From assembly GCA_945868935.1 (NCBI GenBank), contig CAMBNE010000112.1, positions 1 through 5,113 of the forward strand: a stretch of 5,113 nt of DNA. The letters are read 5' to 3'. Numbering within the stretch: the stretch's first letter is position 1; every line of letters starts with the position of its first letter. The translations under genes were made by a program, and so were the position numbers. This DNA comes from an uncultured Clostridia bacterium. Its GTDB lineage: Bacteria; Bacillota; Clostridia; Oscillospirales; Acutalibacteraceae. Under the pieces are notes generated by a model, which saw only the letters and a list, made by a program, of their open reading frames with translations, was not told where the DNA came from and ran no database searches. Positions 1 through 5,113 of this stretch are shown in pieces.

Positions 1-3
1 TGT

Positions 4-23
4 GGACACGGCACGCCGTGTCC
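4..23. repeat. GC-rich perfect palindrome, REP-like
   Basis: An 8-bp stem (GGACACGG at 4-11, CCGTGTCC at 16-23) encloses the loop CACG; counting the c12:g15 pair, the whole 20 bases are a perfect inverted repeat. It is much richer in GC than the AT-rich DNA next to it (41-54) and ends in CCCTAC on the right. That resembles the interspersed 'GTAGGGACACGG...' type palindromes I recall from clostridial genomes (memory, not a search). It lies 28 bases past the stop of the dCMP deaminase gene. Read on the minus strand it is followed by ACA and then the window edge, with no T-run visible, so it is not a standard intrinsic terminator, although a hairpin here could still protect mRNA ends. Confidence 0.6.
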
Positions 24-51
24 CTACGTCAACGTTGCGCTAAATTATAGT

Positions 52-531
52 TTATCTGTCAAAATCGAGCACGATTTCGTTTTTTTCGGACTTGAATTTT
101 CTGCACTTTATGTTTGCCGAGGCAAGCATACGCTTTGAGGCGAGCGTTTCCTTTGAGTCAGCGTACTTGTCGTAGAGGTAGACAACCTCACCGATTCCCG
201 ACTGTATAATAGCCTTTGCACACTCGTTGCAGGGGAACAAATCAACATAGAGCTTTGCTCCCTTTAAGTCCTTACCCCTTGCATTTAAAATTGCGTTAAG
301 CTCGGCGTGAACAACGTAGTTGTACTTTGTGTCCTCGCCCTCACGCTCCCAAGGAAAATCGTCGTCTGAACAGCCGTAGGGAAAGCCGTTGTAGCCCGTT
401 GACAGAATGATGTTGTTTGAGTCAACTATGCAGGCTCCCACCTGAGTGTTGGGGTCCTTGCTGCGCTTTGAGGCGAGCAGTGCAACGCCCATAAAATATT
501 CGTCCCAAGTAATGTAATCGTTTCTTTTCAT
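52..531 (-). CDS. Deoxycytidylate (dCMP) deaminase, DCTD-like
   Basis: This 159-residue cytosolic enzyme should hydrolyse dCMP to dUMP and ammonia, feeding thymidylate synthase. The zinc-dependent cytidine/deoxycytidylate deaminase fold is clear. The HAE motif (H75-A76-E77, in VVHAELNAI) supplies a zinc ligand and the catalytic glutamate, and PCNEC (P100-C104) supplies the other two zinc ligands, C101 and C104. The N-terminal part has SKDPNTQVGACIV (about 24-36) and GYNGFPYGCSDD (about 46-57), which form the substrate pocket in this family. The motif set and the ending 'IVLDFD' look closer to vertebrate DCTD than to the longer Bacillus ComEB, so I leave the symbol empty. The start is fixed by GGGAGG at 537-542, five bases upstream of ATG. 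It is complete and apparently intact. It lies 67 bases downstream of the dockerin gene on the same strand with no obvious terminator between, so read-through is possible, but a functional link to the surface genes is not implied. By eye it is somewhat richer in GC than them. Confidence 0.95.
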   Translation of the reverse strand: MKRNDYITWDEYFMGVALLASKRSKDPNTQVGACIVDSNNIILSTGYNGFPYGCSDDDFPWEREGEDTKYNYVVHAELNAILNARGKDLKGAKLYVDLFPCNECAKAIIQSGIGEVVYLYDKYADSKETLASKRMLASANIKCRKFKSEKNEIVLDFDR

Positions 532-536
532 AGCTG

Positions 537-542
537 CCTCCC
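537..542 (-). promoter_or_regulatory. Ribosome binding site of the dCMP deaminase gene
   Basis: On the minus strand GGGAGG precedes the ATG at 531-529 by five bases. It supports this methionine as the start and matches the family N-terminus (YITWDEYFMGVA), which begins directly after it. Confidence 0.8.
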
Positions 543-598
543 TGTTGAGTGTAATTTATATAATAAGTATGGCTGTATCTGTCTGTTATACGTCTGAC

Positions 599-1288
599 TT
601 ACAGGTTTTTCACCGATACTCCCCATTCTCCGTTTTGAACAGGTGCTTTCGGCGGCAAATCCGAAGAATCTGTAACAGATGTGCTTGTTTCAGTACTTGC
701 GGTGGTGTCTTCGATTGGATTTGTCGGTTCGGTTGCAGGTTCTGAACCGGCAAAACTGTCAATCAATCCGCTGCAGTACATCTGAATCAGTGTAGCGTCT
801 AAAATATTAACCTTATTATCGGCATTAACATCAGCCAATGCATTTGATTCAGGGGTTGGCTCAATAAGATATGCTATCATCTTCTGAATATGAGTAGCGT
901 CTGCAATACTTATTTCGCCGTTACGGTCAACATCACCAAGCATAAATTCTCCTGCCTGAGCTGTTGTTGCTTCTGTAACAGATGAATTCGTTAATCCATT
1001 TGATTTGATAAGCGTAAACGTATGTGCGTTTTTATTCTCAGTGGACGGAAGTGCAGGATTTTCCGATTTATTTATATCAGTGCTGTCTGCTTTTGTGTTT
1101 TCGTCTAATGCTTCATCTTCTTCAAATCCCGGAGCATAATAATTGTTTTCATCGACAGGAGTTGTAGCTGAAGCAGCATTATAGCTATTGACAAAAGGCA
1201 TCAAAGCAAAGCCGAGTAAGATTGTTATTGAAAATACGGCAGTTATAATAACATTACTTTTTTTCATCTTCATCTTTCGTTTACTCAT
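599..1288 (-). CDS. Secreted dockerin protein without a catalytic domain
   Basis: This 229-residue protein should be exported and dock to a cohesin-bearing scaffold or surface protein. Seen: a basic start (MSKRKMKMKK), a hydrophobic segment at about 13-34 and a likely signal peptidase I site after A41 (AASA); there is no lipobox cysteine. Residues 42-112 are a Ser/Thr/Asn/Glu-rich linker containing an acidic patch (GFEEDE, 54-59). Residues 117-177 form a dockerin with two calcium loops. A Thr/Ser/Glu/Pro-rich tail runs from about 178 to 229, so the dockerin is internal rather than C-terminal. No enzyme, binding or anchor domain is visible. The start at 1288 is preferred over the internal methionines at residues 6 and 8 because GGAG/AAGGGG lies at a workable distance upstream. 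The gene begins 2 bases after the stop of the 40-codon peptide gene, indicating translational coupling. Known for the family: dockerins bind cohesins through calcium-loop helices. Inferred: this is an adaptor or regulatory partner for the large upstream surface protein. The partner cohesin is not in the window. Confidence 0.88.
   Translation of the reverse strand: MSKRKMKMKKSNVIITAVFSITILLGFALMPFVNSYNAASATTPVDENNYYAPGFEEDEALDENTKADSTDINKSENPALPSTENKNAHTFTLIKSNGLTNSSVTEATTAQAGEFMLGDVDRNGEISIADATHIQKMIAYLIEPTPESNALADVNADNKVNILDATLIQMYCSGLIDSFAGSEPATEPTNPIEDTTASTETSTSVTDSSDLPPKAPVQNGEWGVSVKNL
761..940 (-). other. Dockerin domain (two F-hand calcium repeats)
   Basis: Residues 117-176 of the dockerin protein hold two duplicated 12-residue calcium loops. 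Loop 1 starts at D119 with ligand positions D121, N123 and the invariant D130. Loop 2 starts at D153 with N155, D157 and D164. Each is followed by the same helix start, AT-x-IQ (131-135 and 165-169). The spacing of 34 residues and the GDVDxNGxI pattern are typical of type I-like dockerins from clostridia. The near-identical AT pairs at the usual cohesin-contact positions suggest the classical symmetric, dual binding mode, which is inference. All calcium positions look intact. Confidence 0.92.
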
Positions 1289-1290
1289 AA

Positions 1291-1413
1291 TTAATCATCC
1301 CCTTCTCCATATCCTTCGTCTTCTTCTTCCCAGCCAAATCCGCTGCTGCAAACAGAAGAAGAAATAGTGAAATACTCAATAACCATTTCCGGAGATTCGT
1401 ATTCTTTTTTCAT
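1291..1413 (-). CDS. 40-residue acidic Gly-rich peptide, function unknown
   Basis: Translation from the ATG at 1413-1411 to the TAA at 1293-1291 gives 40 residues. The first half (MKKEYESPEMVIEYF, then TISSSV) resembles a family pattern I recall from Lachnospiraceae and Ruminococcus: short proteins beginning KKxYxxPxM/V with an aromatic residue near position 15, followed by a variable tail. The second half holds the only cysteine (C22), then SSGFGW (W28) and an extremely acidic, Gly/Tyr-containing tail (EEEDE at 29-33, GDD at the end). There is no signal peptide or membrane segment. A real gene is supported by TAGGAG seven bases upstream, by its position 23 bases after the surface-protein stop and 2 bases before the dockerin start, and by the lack of any other explanation for this gap. 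It could be a ribosomally made precursor (leader plus core), a small chaperone or anti-aggregation partner, or a leader peptide that couples translation. No modification enzyme is in the window, so the precursor idea is only a hypothesis. Confidence 0.75.
   Translation of the reverse strand: MKKEYESPEMVIEYFTISSSVCSSGFGWEEEDEGYGEGDD
1299..1308 (-). promoter_or_regulatory. Ribosome binding site of the dockerin gene, inside the peptide gene
   Basis: On the minus strand GGAGAAGGGG covers the Gly-Glu-Gly codons near the end of the 40-codon peptide and ends 10 bases before the ATG at 1288-1286. The site is therefore translated as part of the peptide's acidic tail. With the 2-base stop-to-start gap, ribosomes finishing the peptide can re-initiate on the dockerin gene. 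Confidence 0.65.
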
Positions 1414-1420
1414 ATTTCCA

Positions 1421-1426
1421 CTCCTA
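1421..1426 (-). promoter_or_regulatory. Ribosome binding site of the 40-codon peptide gene
   Basis: TAGGAG on the minus strand sits seven bases upstream of the ATG at 1413, within the 23-base gap after the stop of the large gene (1439-1437). Its placement decides the start and is the main evidence that the short gene is translated. Confidence 0.7.
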
Positions 1427-1436
1427 ACAATGCAAA

Positions 1437-4400
1437 TTAGCCGTTTTGTTCTTCTGCCTCTTTGATAAGATCAGCATAATTAATTAATGCAGTTGAATAA
1501 GCAATTATCGACCGGCTGATTGCGGCATTATCAGGATCAGAAGTATCTGCCGAAGCCACCGAGTTGTAGCTGTTTGAAACTACATCTGAGTAATAGGTTT
1601 TGCCGGCACTATCCGTAACAAAAAATACTGCATAAGTATTTTTGTTAAAATTCACAGCACTCATATTTTTAACATAATAAATTTCAACGGCACTTTCGTC
1701 TTCGGAAAGATATACATTTCCTGCCGACTTTGAATACATTACCGAATTACTCATTAATTCTTCGTCGCTGAACCAATCAGCTTTGCTGAAATTTTCCTTG
1801 TCAATGTTTCCGTCATTATCTGTAAAAACAACAGCACCGTAATCAGCAAAGTCGGTAACGGTTTCCCCGTCAATTGTAAATGAATATTTTAAGCCCCAAG
1901 GCTCAATGTTTCTTATCGCTGTTGTTGATGAAAATCCATAAGTACCGTCCGTTGACGAATCATAGGTCAGCTCGTCGCTTACGCTGACCGCAGGAGAATA
2001 CGTACTCGGTTCAGTAATGCCTGATGGTGCAACAGCGTCATACATATCCTGAATACTGTTCAGCAAATCAGTTTGTGCCTGACGAAGTGCAGTCTGAGTT
2101 TCAGGCGGAAAAGTTGTAAAGTATCCGTTTTTCTCCTCAGCCATATAAGTAGTTATGTCGTTATACAGGCATCTGTCTTTAACCGTGCTTGTATATTTGA
2201 TACCATTGTACGTAAAATCAAATACAACCCAGACAGGCGTTTTCATATCGAACAAATAAAAGTTGCTGAATTTTGCTCCTGCTCTGTTAAAGCTTCCGCC
2301 GGTATTTGTCAGAGTATTATATATAAGCTTTGCACTGTTTGCCGACTTACCGACTTTAATAGTGTTCTTATTGCCTTTTATAGCTAACGGTTCCGGAGTA
2401 GCTTCGCCAAGCGTTCCCTTTAACATATACACATTGTAATCTGTCACATCGGGGTTTTTCTTTAAATCCACATAGTTTCCGTCAACCTTAACTGTTCCGT
2501 AAGTGTTGATGTACCAAGGTTCTTGTATTTTAAAATAATTGAAATAATTAAAAGCAAACGACGGTCCTGCATACAGCTTTGTTTCTTCTTTTATTGTAGT
2601 GTTTTTAAAGTCAAAGATATATTCTTTGCTTCTTTCGTAAGGATCTGTATACCACGTTTTAATCTGTTTTGAGTCGCCTGAAGGCTTAGTGGCTTTTTTA
2701 CCTGCCGCAACCTCATGAAAATAGTTACCGTATTTCATTTGCTCTGTTTTGTCGTAATATTCATAATCATCAGGATTGCCTGTTTCGGTATAGAAAAATA
2801 TAACAGGGAAAGTTATCTTTTCAAACCTTGCGTAATAGGTATCCAGCTTGCCCTCCTCAATAGTAACGGCAATTGAGGTTGATTTGGTTCTCAGCTCGTA
2901 TTCATTCGTATCGCTGTTAAAACAATACCAGCCGTTAAACATATAGTCATTAGTGTAATCGGGCTTTGCATTAAACATTACTTTGTCACCGACGCTGCCT
3001 GAGGCTTCAATATTGACAACTCTGTCCTCGCCGTTAACATTCTGAGTAGTTTCACTAATATTTTCATCTCTCAGCTCTTCGGCAATCAGGGTTTCCTCAA
3101 CAGTTCCGCCGAGAGCAGAATTTACAAACTCGTCGCTGTCGCTGTCACGTGTCTGCGCCTGCGCTATGGTTTTAAACTTCCATACAGCAGTAAGCGTAAT
3201 GCCGTGCGAGGCGTCTAACTGCAGGTCTGTTACGTTATTATTGGAATCGGTGATTGATACAATACCGCCGTTGCCTGTTGTCGGGTTATATGTTATTGTA
3301 TGCTCGCCGTCAAGTATTATTTGTTCAACATTATCTCCGTTAATTTTATTAACGCTCCAGCCGCAGAATTCAGCAGAGCCAGGAGCCCAGTCCTTATTCG
3401 GAAGTGCGGCGTGGGATATATATTTTCCCTCTTTTATCACTTTGATTACTTCGTCACCGCTTGCTGTGGTGCTGTATTCGCTGTTATAGTAATATGCCGA
3501 CGTATCAATCAAGTCGCCTTTGTCATCTGTAGCCGTTTGGAAAGAATCGGAAAAACCGACTAAGTTCCCGCCGTATTTATTATCCGAAGTAAACATATAA
3601 GGAGCACCGCCGTTTGAATCATACAATACATACGGGGCCTTTGTATAAATCAGGTGAACGGCAACAGGTGAATTTACAAGGACTCTGCAATAATAATCCC
3701 ATATTTCTGCTTTACCGGTTTCAGTGTTCACAATCTCTTTAGGTTCATAAATAAAGTATTCCTTTGACCGTTCCTTCTTTTCTTCGTCTGTAAGATTGCT
3801 TATATCTCCGTCGTATATTTTAAGGAATTTTGTTTCAGGCGTACCGTCAGCTTTGTTAATCGTTATATACGCACCCTCAAAGGTACATTCTTTAAGATTA
3901 CCGTCATTGTACTGTTTTGTATAAATAGTACAATACTGTCCGTCAAGAATAACCGAGTGTAATGCGTCGCCGCTTATAATATCGCTCTTAATTGTTACGT
4001 TTGATAAATCCGGTTGTTCAGCATCGGCACCGCCGATACCGCCTTCGGTAATAGAAGTAGAAATAGGCTGATAGATTTCAAAGTTGATGTCGTCAAGGAG
4101 ATTTCCGTAGGTGAGCTGATTTGGATTAGTTTGACTTCCCGATGAAAAAGAGCAGAATGCAAACAGAGTACTTGTCTGACCCTTCGGAACGGTGTAGGTA
4201 CAGTCGTAGCCGAGCGAGCTGCTTTCGCCCTTCATTACATCCTCAAACTTTTCTTTATCATTTTTATTAGTAGAATTTATTACGTTAGTTCCGTATTTAC
4301 TCCAGCCGTTTACTGCAACTGTTTTATCGGTACTTCTGTTACAGTAAGGTGATGATATAATCCAGATACTCCACTCCTGATTGATTAAGTCTGTTTCAAC

Positions 4401-5099
4401 CAATGAAATATTCCGGTCATCGTCACTTAAGTTTCCCTCAAATTTTCCGTTTGCGGCAAATTTTCTTGAATAAACCGTATATTTTTTTGAACAACCTATA
4501 GGGGGATACTCAACACTGTATTGTTTTTTCAGCCAGCTTGTGATTTTTACAAACTGGTCCTCACCGTTATAAGAGGTTTTTGACGGGTCAACCTCCTGTT
4601 GAGGTCCGATAATAAGCACCATACTGTCGGTTAAATCTCTTCCTCTGTGGTCAAGACCCCAGGTGTAGGTAGAGCCTGATATTGTTTCAATACGCTGATA
4701 AATCGTACTTACCTCGTCGGCGTTAAGCTCGGCGGCTACTTCGCCCTCTGCAACCTTAAAATAATTTCCGTTTTTATAGTTTTCATCATTTTTTAAATTA
4801 TTATCCTTTTTTGAAACATCAAAATGTGCGCTTGTGCTCTTAAAGAACTCAAACTGACCGGGTTTTCCGTTTTTTCCGAATGCAGTGGTATCCCAGTACG
4901 GCACGGCGTTCTTATATGGCTGAGTGTAATTACTTGAAAAGGAGTAATTTTTTGCATTTTCTTCAAAGTTTCCGTTTCGAAGTCTTTTTTCAGAGGATTC
5001 CGTTCCTGTGGTTACGGCATTTATTCTTAGTATCGCAAATGTTGAAAAAATTAACGCTAATGATAAAATTATTGATACAATTCTTCTTGTATTTTTCAT
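1437..5099 (-). CDS. Large secreted surface protein with InlB-like repeats
   Basis: This 1220-residue exported protein is probably an adhesin or glycan-binding surface protein; no enzyme active site is recognised. Residues 1-28 are a signal peptide (MKNTRRI, hydrophobic 7-24, likely cut after A28). Residues about 40-345 form a jelly-roll/galactose-binding-like module: it opens with RNGNFEE and AVPYWDTTAF and closes with GNLLDDINFEIYQP, with ELNADE (124-129) and WGLDHRGR (147-154) between. I recall this signature from large uncharacterised clostridial surface proteins. Residues about 346-490 are a beta-rich segment. Residues about 490-850 hold degenerate InlB/Listeria-Bacteroides-type repeats (YDSNGG, FCGW and TAVWKF; then FNGWYCF and YYARFE; then TWYTDPY and KLYAG). 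Residues 856-1214 look like a diverged tandem pair. There is no LPXTG, SLH domain, C-terminal membrane helix, lipobox or dockerin, so attachment must be indirect or absent. The start is fixed by AGGAGG eight bases upstream. It is the first gene of a probable operon with the peptide and the dockerin protein; its promoter is outside the window. Confidence 0.88.
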   Translation of the reverse strand: MKNTRRIVSIILSLALIFSTFAILRINAVTTGTESSEKRLRNGNFEENAKNYSFSSNYTQPYKNAVPYWDTTAFGKNGKPGQFEFFKSTSAHFDVSKKDNNLKNDENYKNGNYFKVAEGEVAAELNADEVSTIYQRIETISGSTYTWGLDHRGRDLTDSMVLIIGPQQEVDPSKTSYNGEDQFVKITSWLKKQYSVEYPPIGCSKKYTVYSRKFAANGKFEGNLSDDDRNISLVETDLINQEWSIWIISSPYCNRSTDKTVAVNGWSKYGTNVINSTNKNDKEKFEDVMKGESSSLGYDCTYTVPKGQTSTLFAFCSFSSGSQTNPNQLTYGNLLDDINFEIYQPISTSITEGGIGGADAEQPDLSNVTIKSDIISGDALHSVILDGQYCTIYTKQYNDGNLKECTFEGAYITINKADGTPETKFLKIYDGDISNLTDEEKKERSKEYFIYEPKEIVNTETGKAEIWDYYCRVLVNSPVAVHLIYTKAPYVLYDSNGGAPYMFTSDNKYGGNLVGFSDSFQTATDDKGDLIDTSAYYYNSEYSTTASGDEVIKVIKEGKYISHAALPNKDWAPGSAEFCGWSVNKINGDNVEQIILDGEHTITYNPTTGNGGIVSITDSNNNVTDLQLDASHGITLTAVWKFKTIAQAQTRDSDSDEFVNSALGGTVEETLIAEELRDENISETTQNVNGEDRVVNIEASGSVGDKVMFNAKPDYTNDYMFNGWYCFNSDTNEYELRTKSTSIAVTIEEGKLDTYYARFEKITFPVIFFYTETGNPDDYEYYDKTEQMKYGNYFHEVAAGKKATKPSGDSKQIKTWYTDPYERSKEYIFDFKNTTIKEETKLYAGPSFAFNYFNYFKIQEPWYINTYGTVKVDGNYVDLKKNPDVTDYNVYMLKGTLGEATPEPLAIKGNKNTIKVGKSANSAKLIYNTLTNTGGSFNRAGAKFSNFYLFDMKTPVWVVFDFTYNGIKYTSTVKDRCLYNDITTYMAEEKNGYFTTFPPETQTALRQAQTDLLNSIQDMYDAVAPSGITEPSTYSPAVSVSDELTYDSSTDGTYGFSSTTAIRNIEPWGLKYSFTIDGETVTDFADYGAVVFTDNDGNIDKENFSKADWFSDEELMSNSVMYSKSAGNVYLSEDESAVEIYYVKNMSAVNFNKNTYAVFFVTDSAGKTYYSDVVSNSYNSVASADTSDPDNAAISRSIIAYSTALINYADLIKEAEEQNG
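1449..1916 (-). repeat. C-terminal module, second copy
   Basis: Residues about 1062-1217 of the surface protein begin IRNIEPWGLKYSFTIDGE, pass a 'DYGAVVFTD' strand, then 'YAVFFVTDSAGKTYYSDVV' (1156-1174), and end with a helix (SIIAYSTALINYADLI). The same order of an IxEPW-type start, a 'valine/phenylalanine-rich strand, then G-K-Y-Y/T-S' hairpin and a terminal helix is present at about 856-1023. I read the two as ancient copies of one module; sequence identity is low, so this rests on pattern and order. Confidence 0.5.
2031..2534 (-). repeat. C-terminal module, first copy
   Basis: Residues about 856-1023 of the surface protein begin FKIQEPWYINTYGTVKVDG, continue through 'DYNVYMLKG', then 'VWVVFDFTYNGIKYTSTVK' (956-974), and end with a helix-like stretch (ALRQAQTDLLNSIQDMYDAV). 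Each landmark has a counterpart, in the same order, in the second copy at about 1062-1217. A Ser/Thr/Pro-rich linker (about 1024-1060) separates the copies. Confidence 0.5.
2814..3638 (-). other. Degenerate InlB B-type repeat region
   Basis: Residues about 488-762 of the surface protein show landmarks of the Listeria-Bacteroides (InlB B) repeat: a YDSNGG start (493-498), FCGWSV (578-583) and ITLTAVWKF (634-642) in one long unit with insertions, then AKPDYTNDYMFNGWYCF (711-727) and DTYYARFE (753-760) in a second. A third, weaker unit follows (WYTDPY at 816-821, KLYAG at 841-845). These small beta-grasp-like repeats usually act as spacers or protein-contact modules in Firmicute surface proteins. 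The insertions make them longer than the usual repeat of about 70 residues. Confidence 0.65.
4071..4982 (-). other. N-terminal jelly-roll-like module of the surface protein
   Basis: Residues about 40-343 start with LRNGNFEE, a common first strand of galactose-binding-like/DUF642-type folds, followed by a 'VPYWDTTA' segment. They end with YGNLLDDINFEIY, resembling the 'G-LLDNI' final strand of carbohydrate-binding jelly rolls. An inner conserved-looking stretch is ELNADEVSTIYQ (124-135), followed by WGLDHRGRDLTDSMVLIIGP (147-166). Glycan binding is inferred from this resemblance only; no ligand residues can be assigned. Confidence 0.5.
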
Positions 5100-5107
5100 C
5101 TTTCAGT

Positions 5108-5113
5108 CCTCCT
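5108..5113 (-). promoter_or_regulatory. Ribosome binding site of the surface-protein gene
   Basis: A perfect AGGAGG on the minus strand lies eight bases before the ATG at 5099-5097, right at the window edge. It supports the chosen start and predicts strong translation. The promoter lies beyond the edge. Confidence 0.88.

Noticed and set aside
1..30. Intrinsic terminator for the deaminase gene
   Set aside because: The hairpin is strong, but no T-run follows it on the minus strand within the window; better described as a REP-like palindrome.
554..565. TATTATATAAAT on the minus strand as a -10 element for the deaminase gene
   Set aside because: AT-rich enough, but I found no convincing -35 box at 16-18 bases; a weak promoter is possible but not supported enough to list.
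566..598. Possible terminator after the dockerin gene
   Set aside because: Only short, interrupted pairings (CTGTA/TACAG, GTC/GAC) and no T-run, so no intrinsic terminator can be called.
545..745. Plus-strand open frame of 66 codons opposite the dockerin gene end
   Set aside because: Cys/Arg-rich composition, no recognisable domain, no good ribosome binding site, and it overlaps the well-supported minus-strand coding region.
1291..1413. Calling the 40-residue product a bacteriocin or lanthipeptide precursor
   Set aside because: Only one cysteine, no double-Gly leader cleavage site in the usual place, and no modification or export genes visible; kept as unknown.
2073..2387. Plus-strand open frame of 104 codons
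   Set aside because: Lies wholly opposite the surface-protein gene in a shadow frame; no domain, and no supporting start signal.
3166..3563. Two overlapping plus-strand open frames (107 and 87 codons)
   Set aside because: They overlap each other and the surface-protein gene; hydrophobic, low-complexity translations without family resemblance.
1437..5099. Sortase or lipoprotein anchoring of the surface protein
   Set aside because: The C-terminus ends in an acidic helix (LIKEAEEQNG) with no LPXTG or membrane segment, and no cysteine follows the signal peptide.

Overview
The window looks like part of a chromosome from a gut-type clostridial Firmicute, most likely a Ruminococcus/Oscillospiraceae- or Lachnospiraceae-like organism. 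The evidence is AT-rich DNA with strong AGGAGG-type ribosome binding sites, a type I-like dockerin with two 'DATxIQ' repeats, a very large secreted protein with InlB-like repeats, and a 40-residue peptide of the 'MKKEYExPxM' kind. No species can be named from this alone. All four genes lie on the minus strand, so the biological order runs from high to low coordinates.

Layout in transcription order: (1) 5099-1437 is a 1220-residue secreted protein. It has a signal peptide, an N-terminal jelly-roll-like module, degenerate InlB-type repeats, and a C-terminal region that I read as two diverged copies of one module. It has no visible cell-wall anchor. (2) 1413-1291 is a 40-codon gene for an acidic, Gly-rich, Cys- and Trp-containing peptide without a signal sequence. 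(3) 1288-599 is a small secreted protein whose only recognisable domain is a dockerin between low-complexity linkers. (4) After a 67-base gap, 531-52 encodes a zinc-dependent dCMP deaminase, a housekeeping enzyme of dUMP/dTTP supply. The left edge (about 4-23) carries a GC-rich perfect palindrome resembling an interspersed REP-type repeat.

The first three genes look like one operon. The gap is 23 bases between the first two and 2 bases between the second and third, and the ribosome binding site of the dockerin gene lies inside the 3' end of the peptide gene. A reasonable inference is a cell-surface system: a large adhesin- or carbohydrate-binding-like protein, an adaptor that can dock to a cohesin, and a small cytoplasmic or processed peptide of unknown role. 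The deaminase is probably just a neighbour, although no clear terminator separates it. The operon promoter lies beyond the right edge. The most novel element is the surface protein, peptide and dockerin cassette, and within it the 40-residue peptide.
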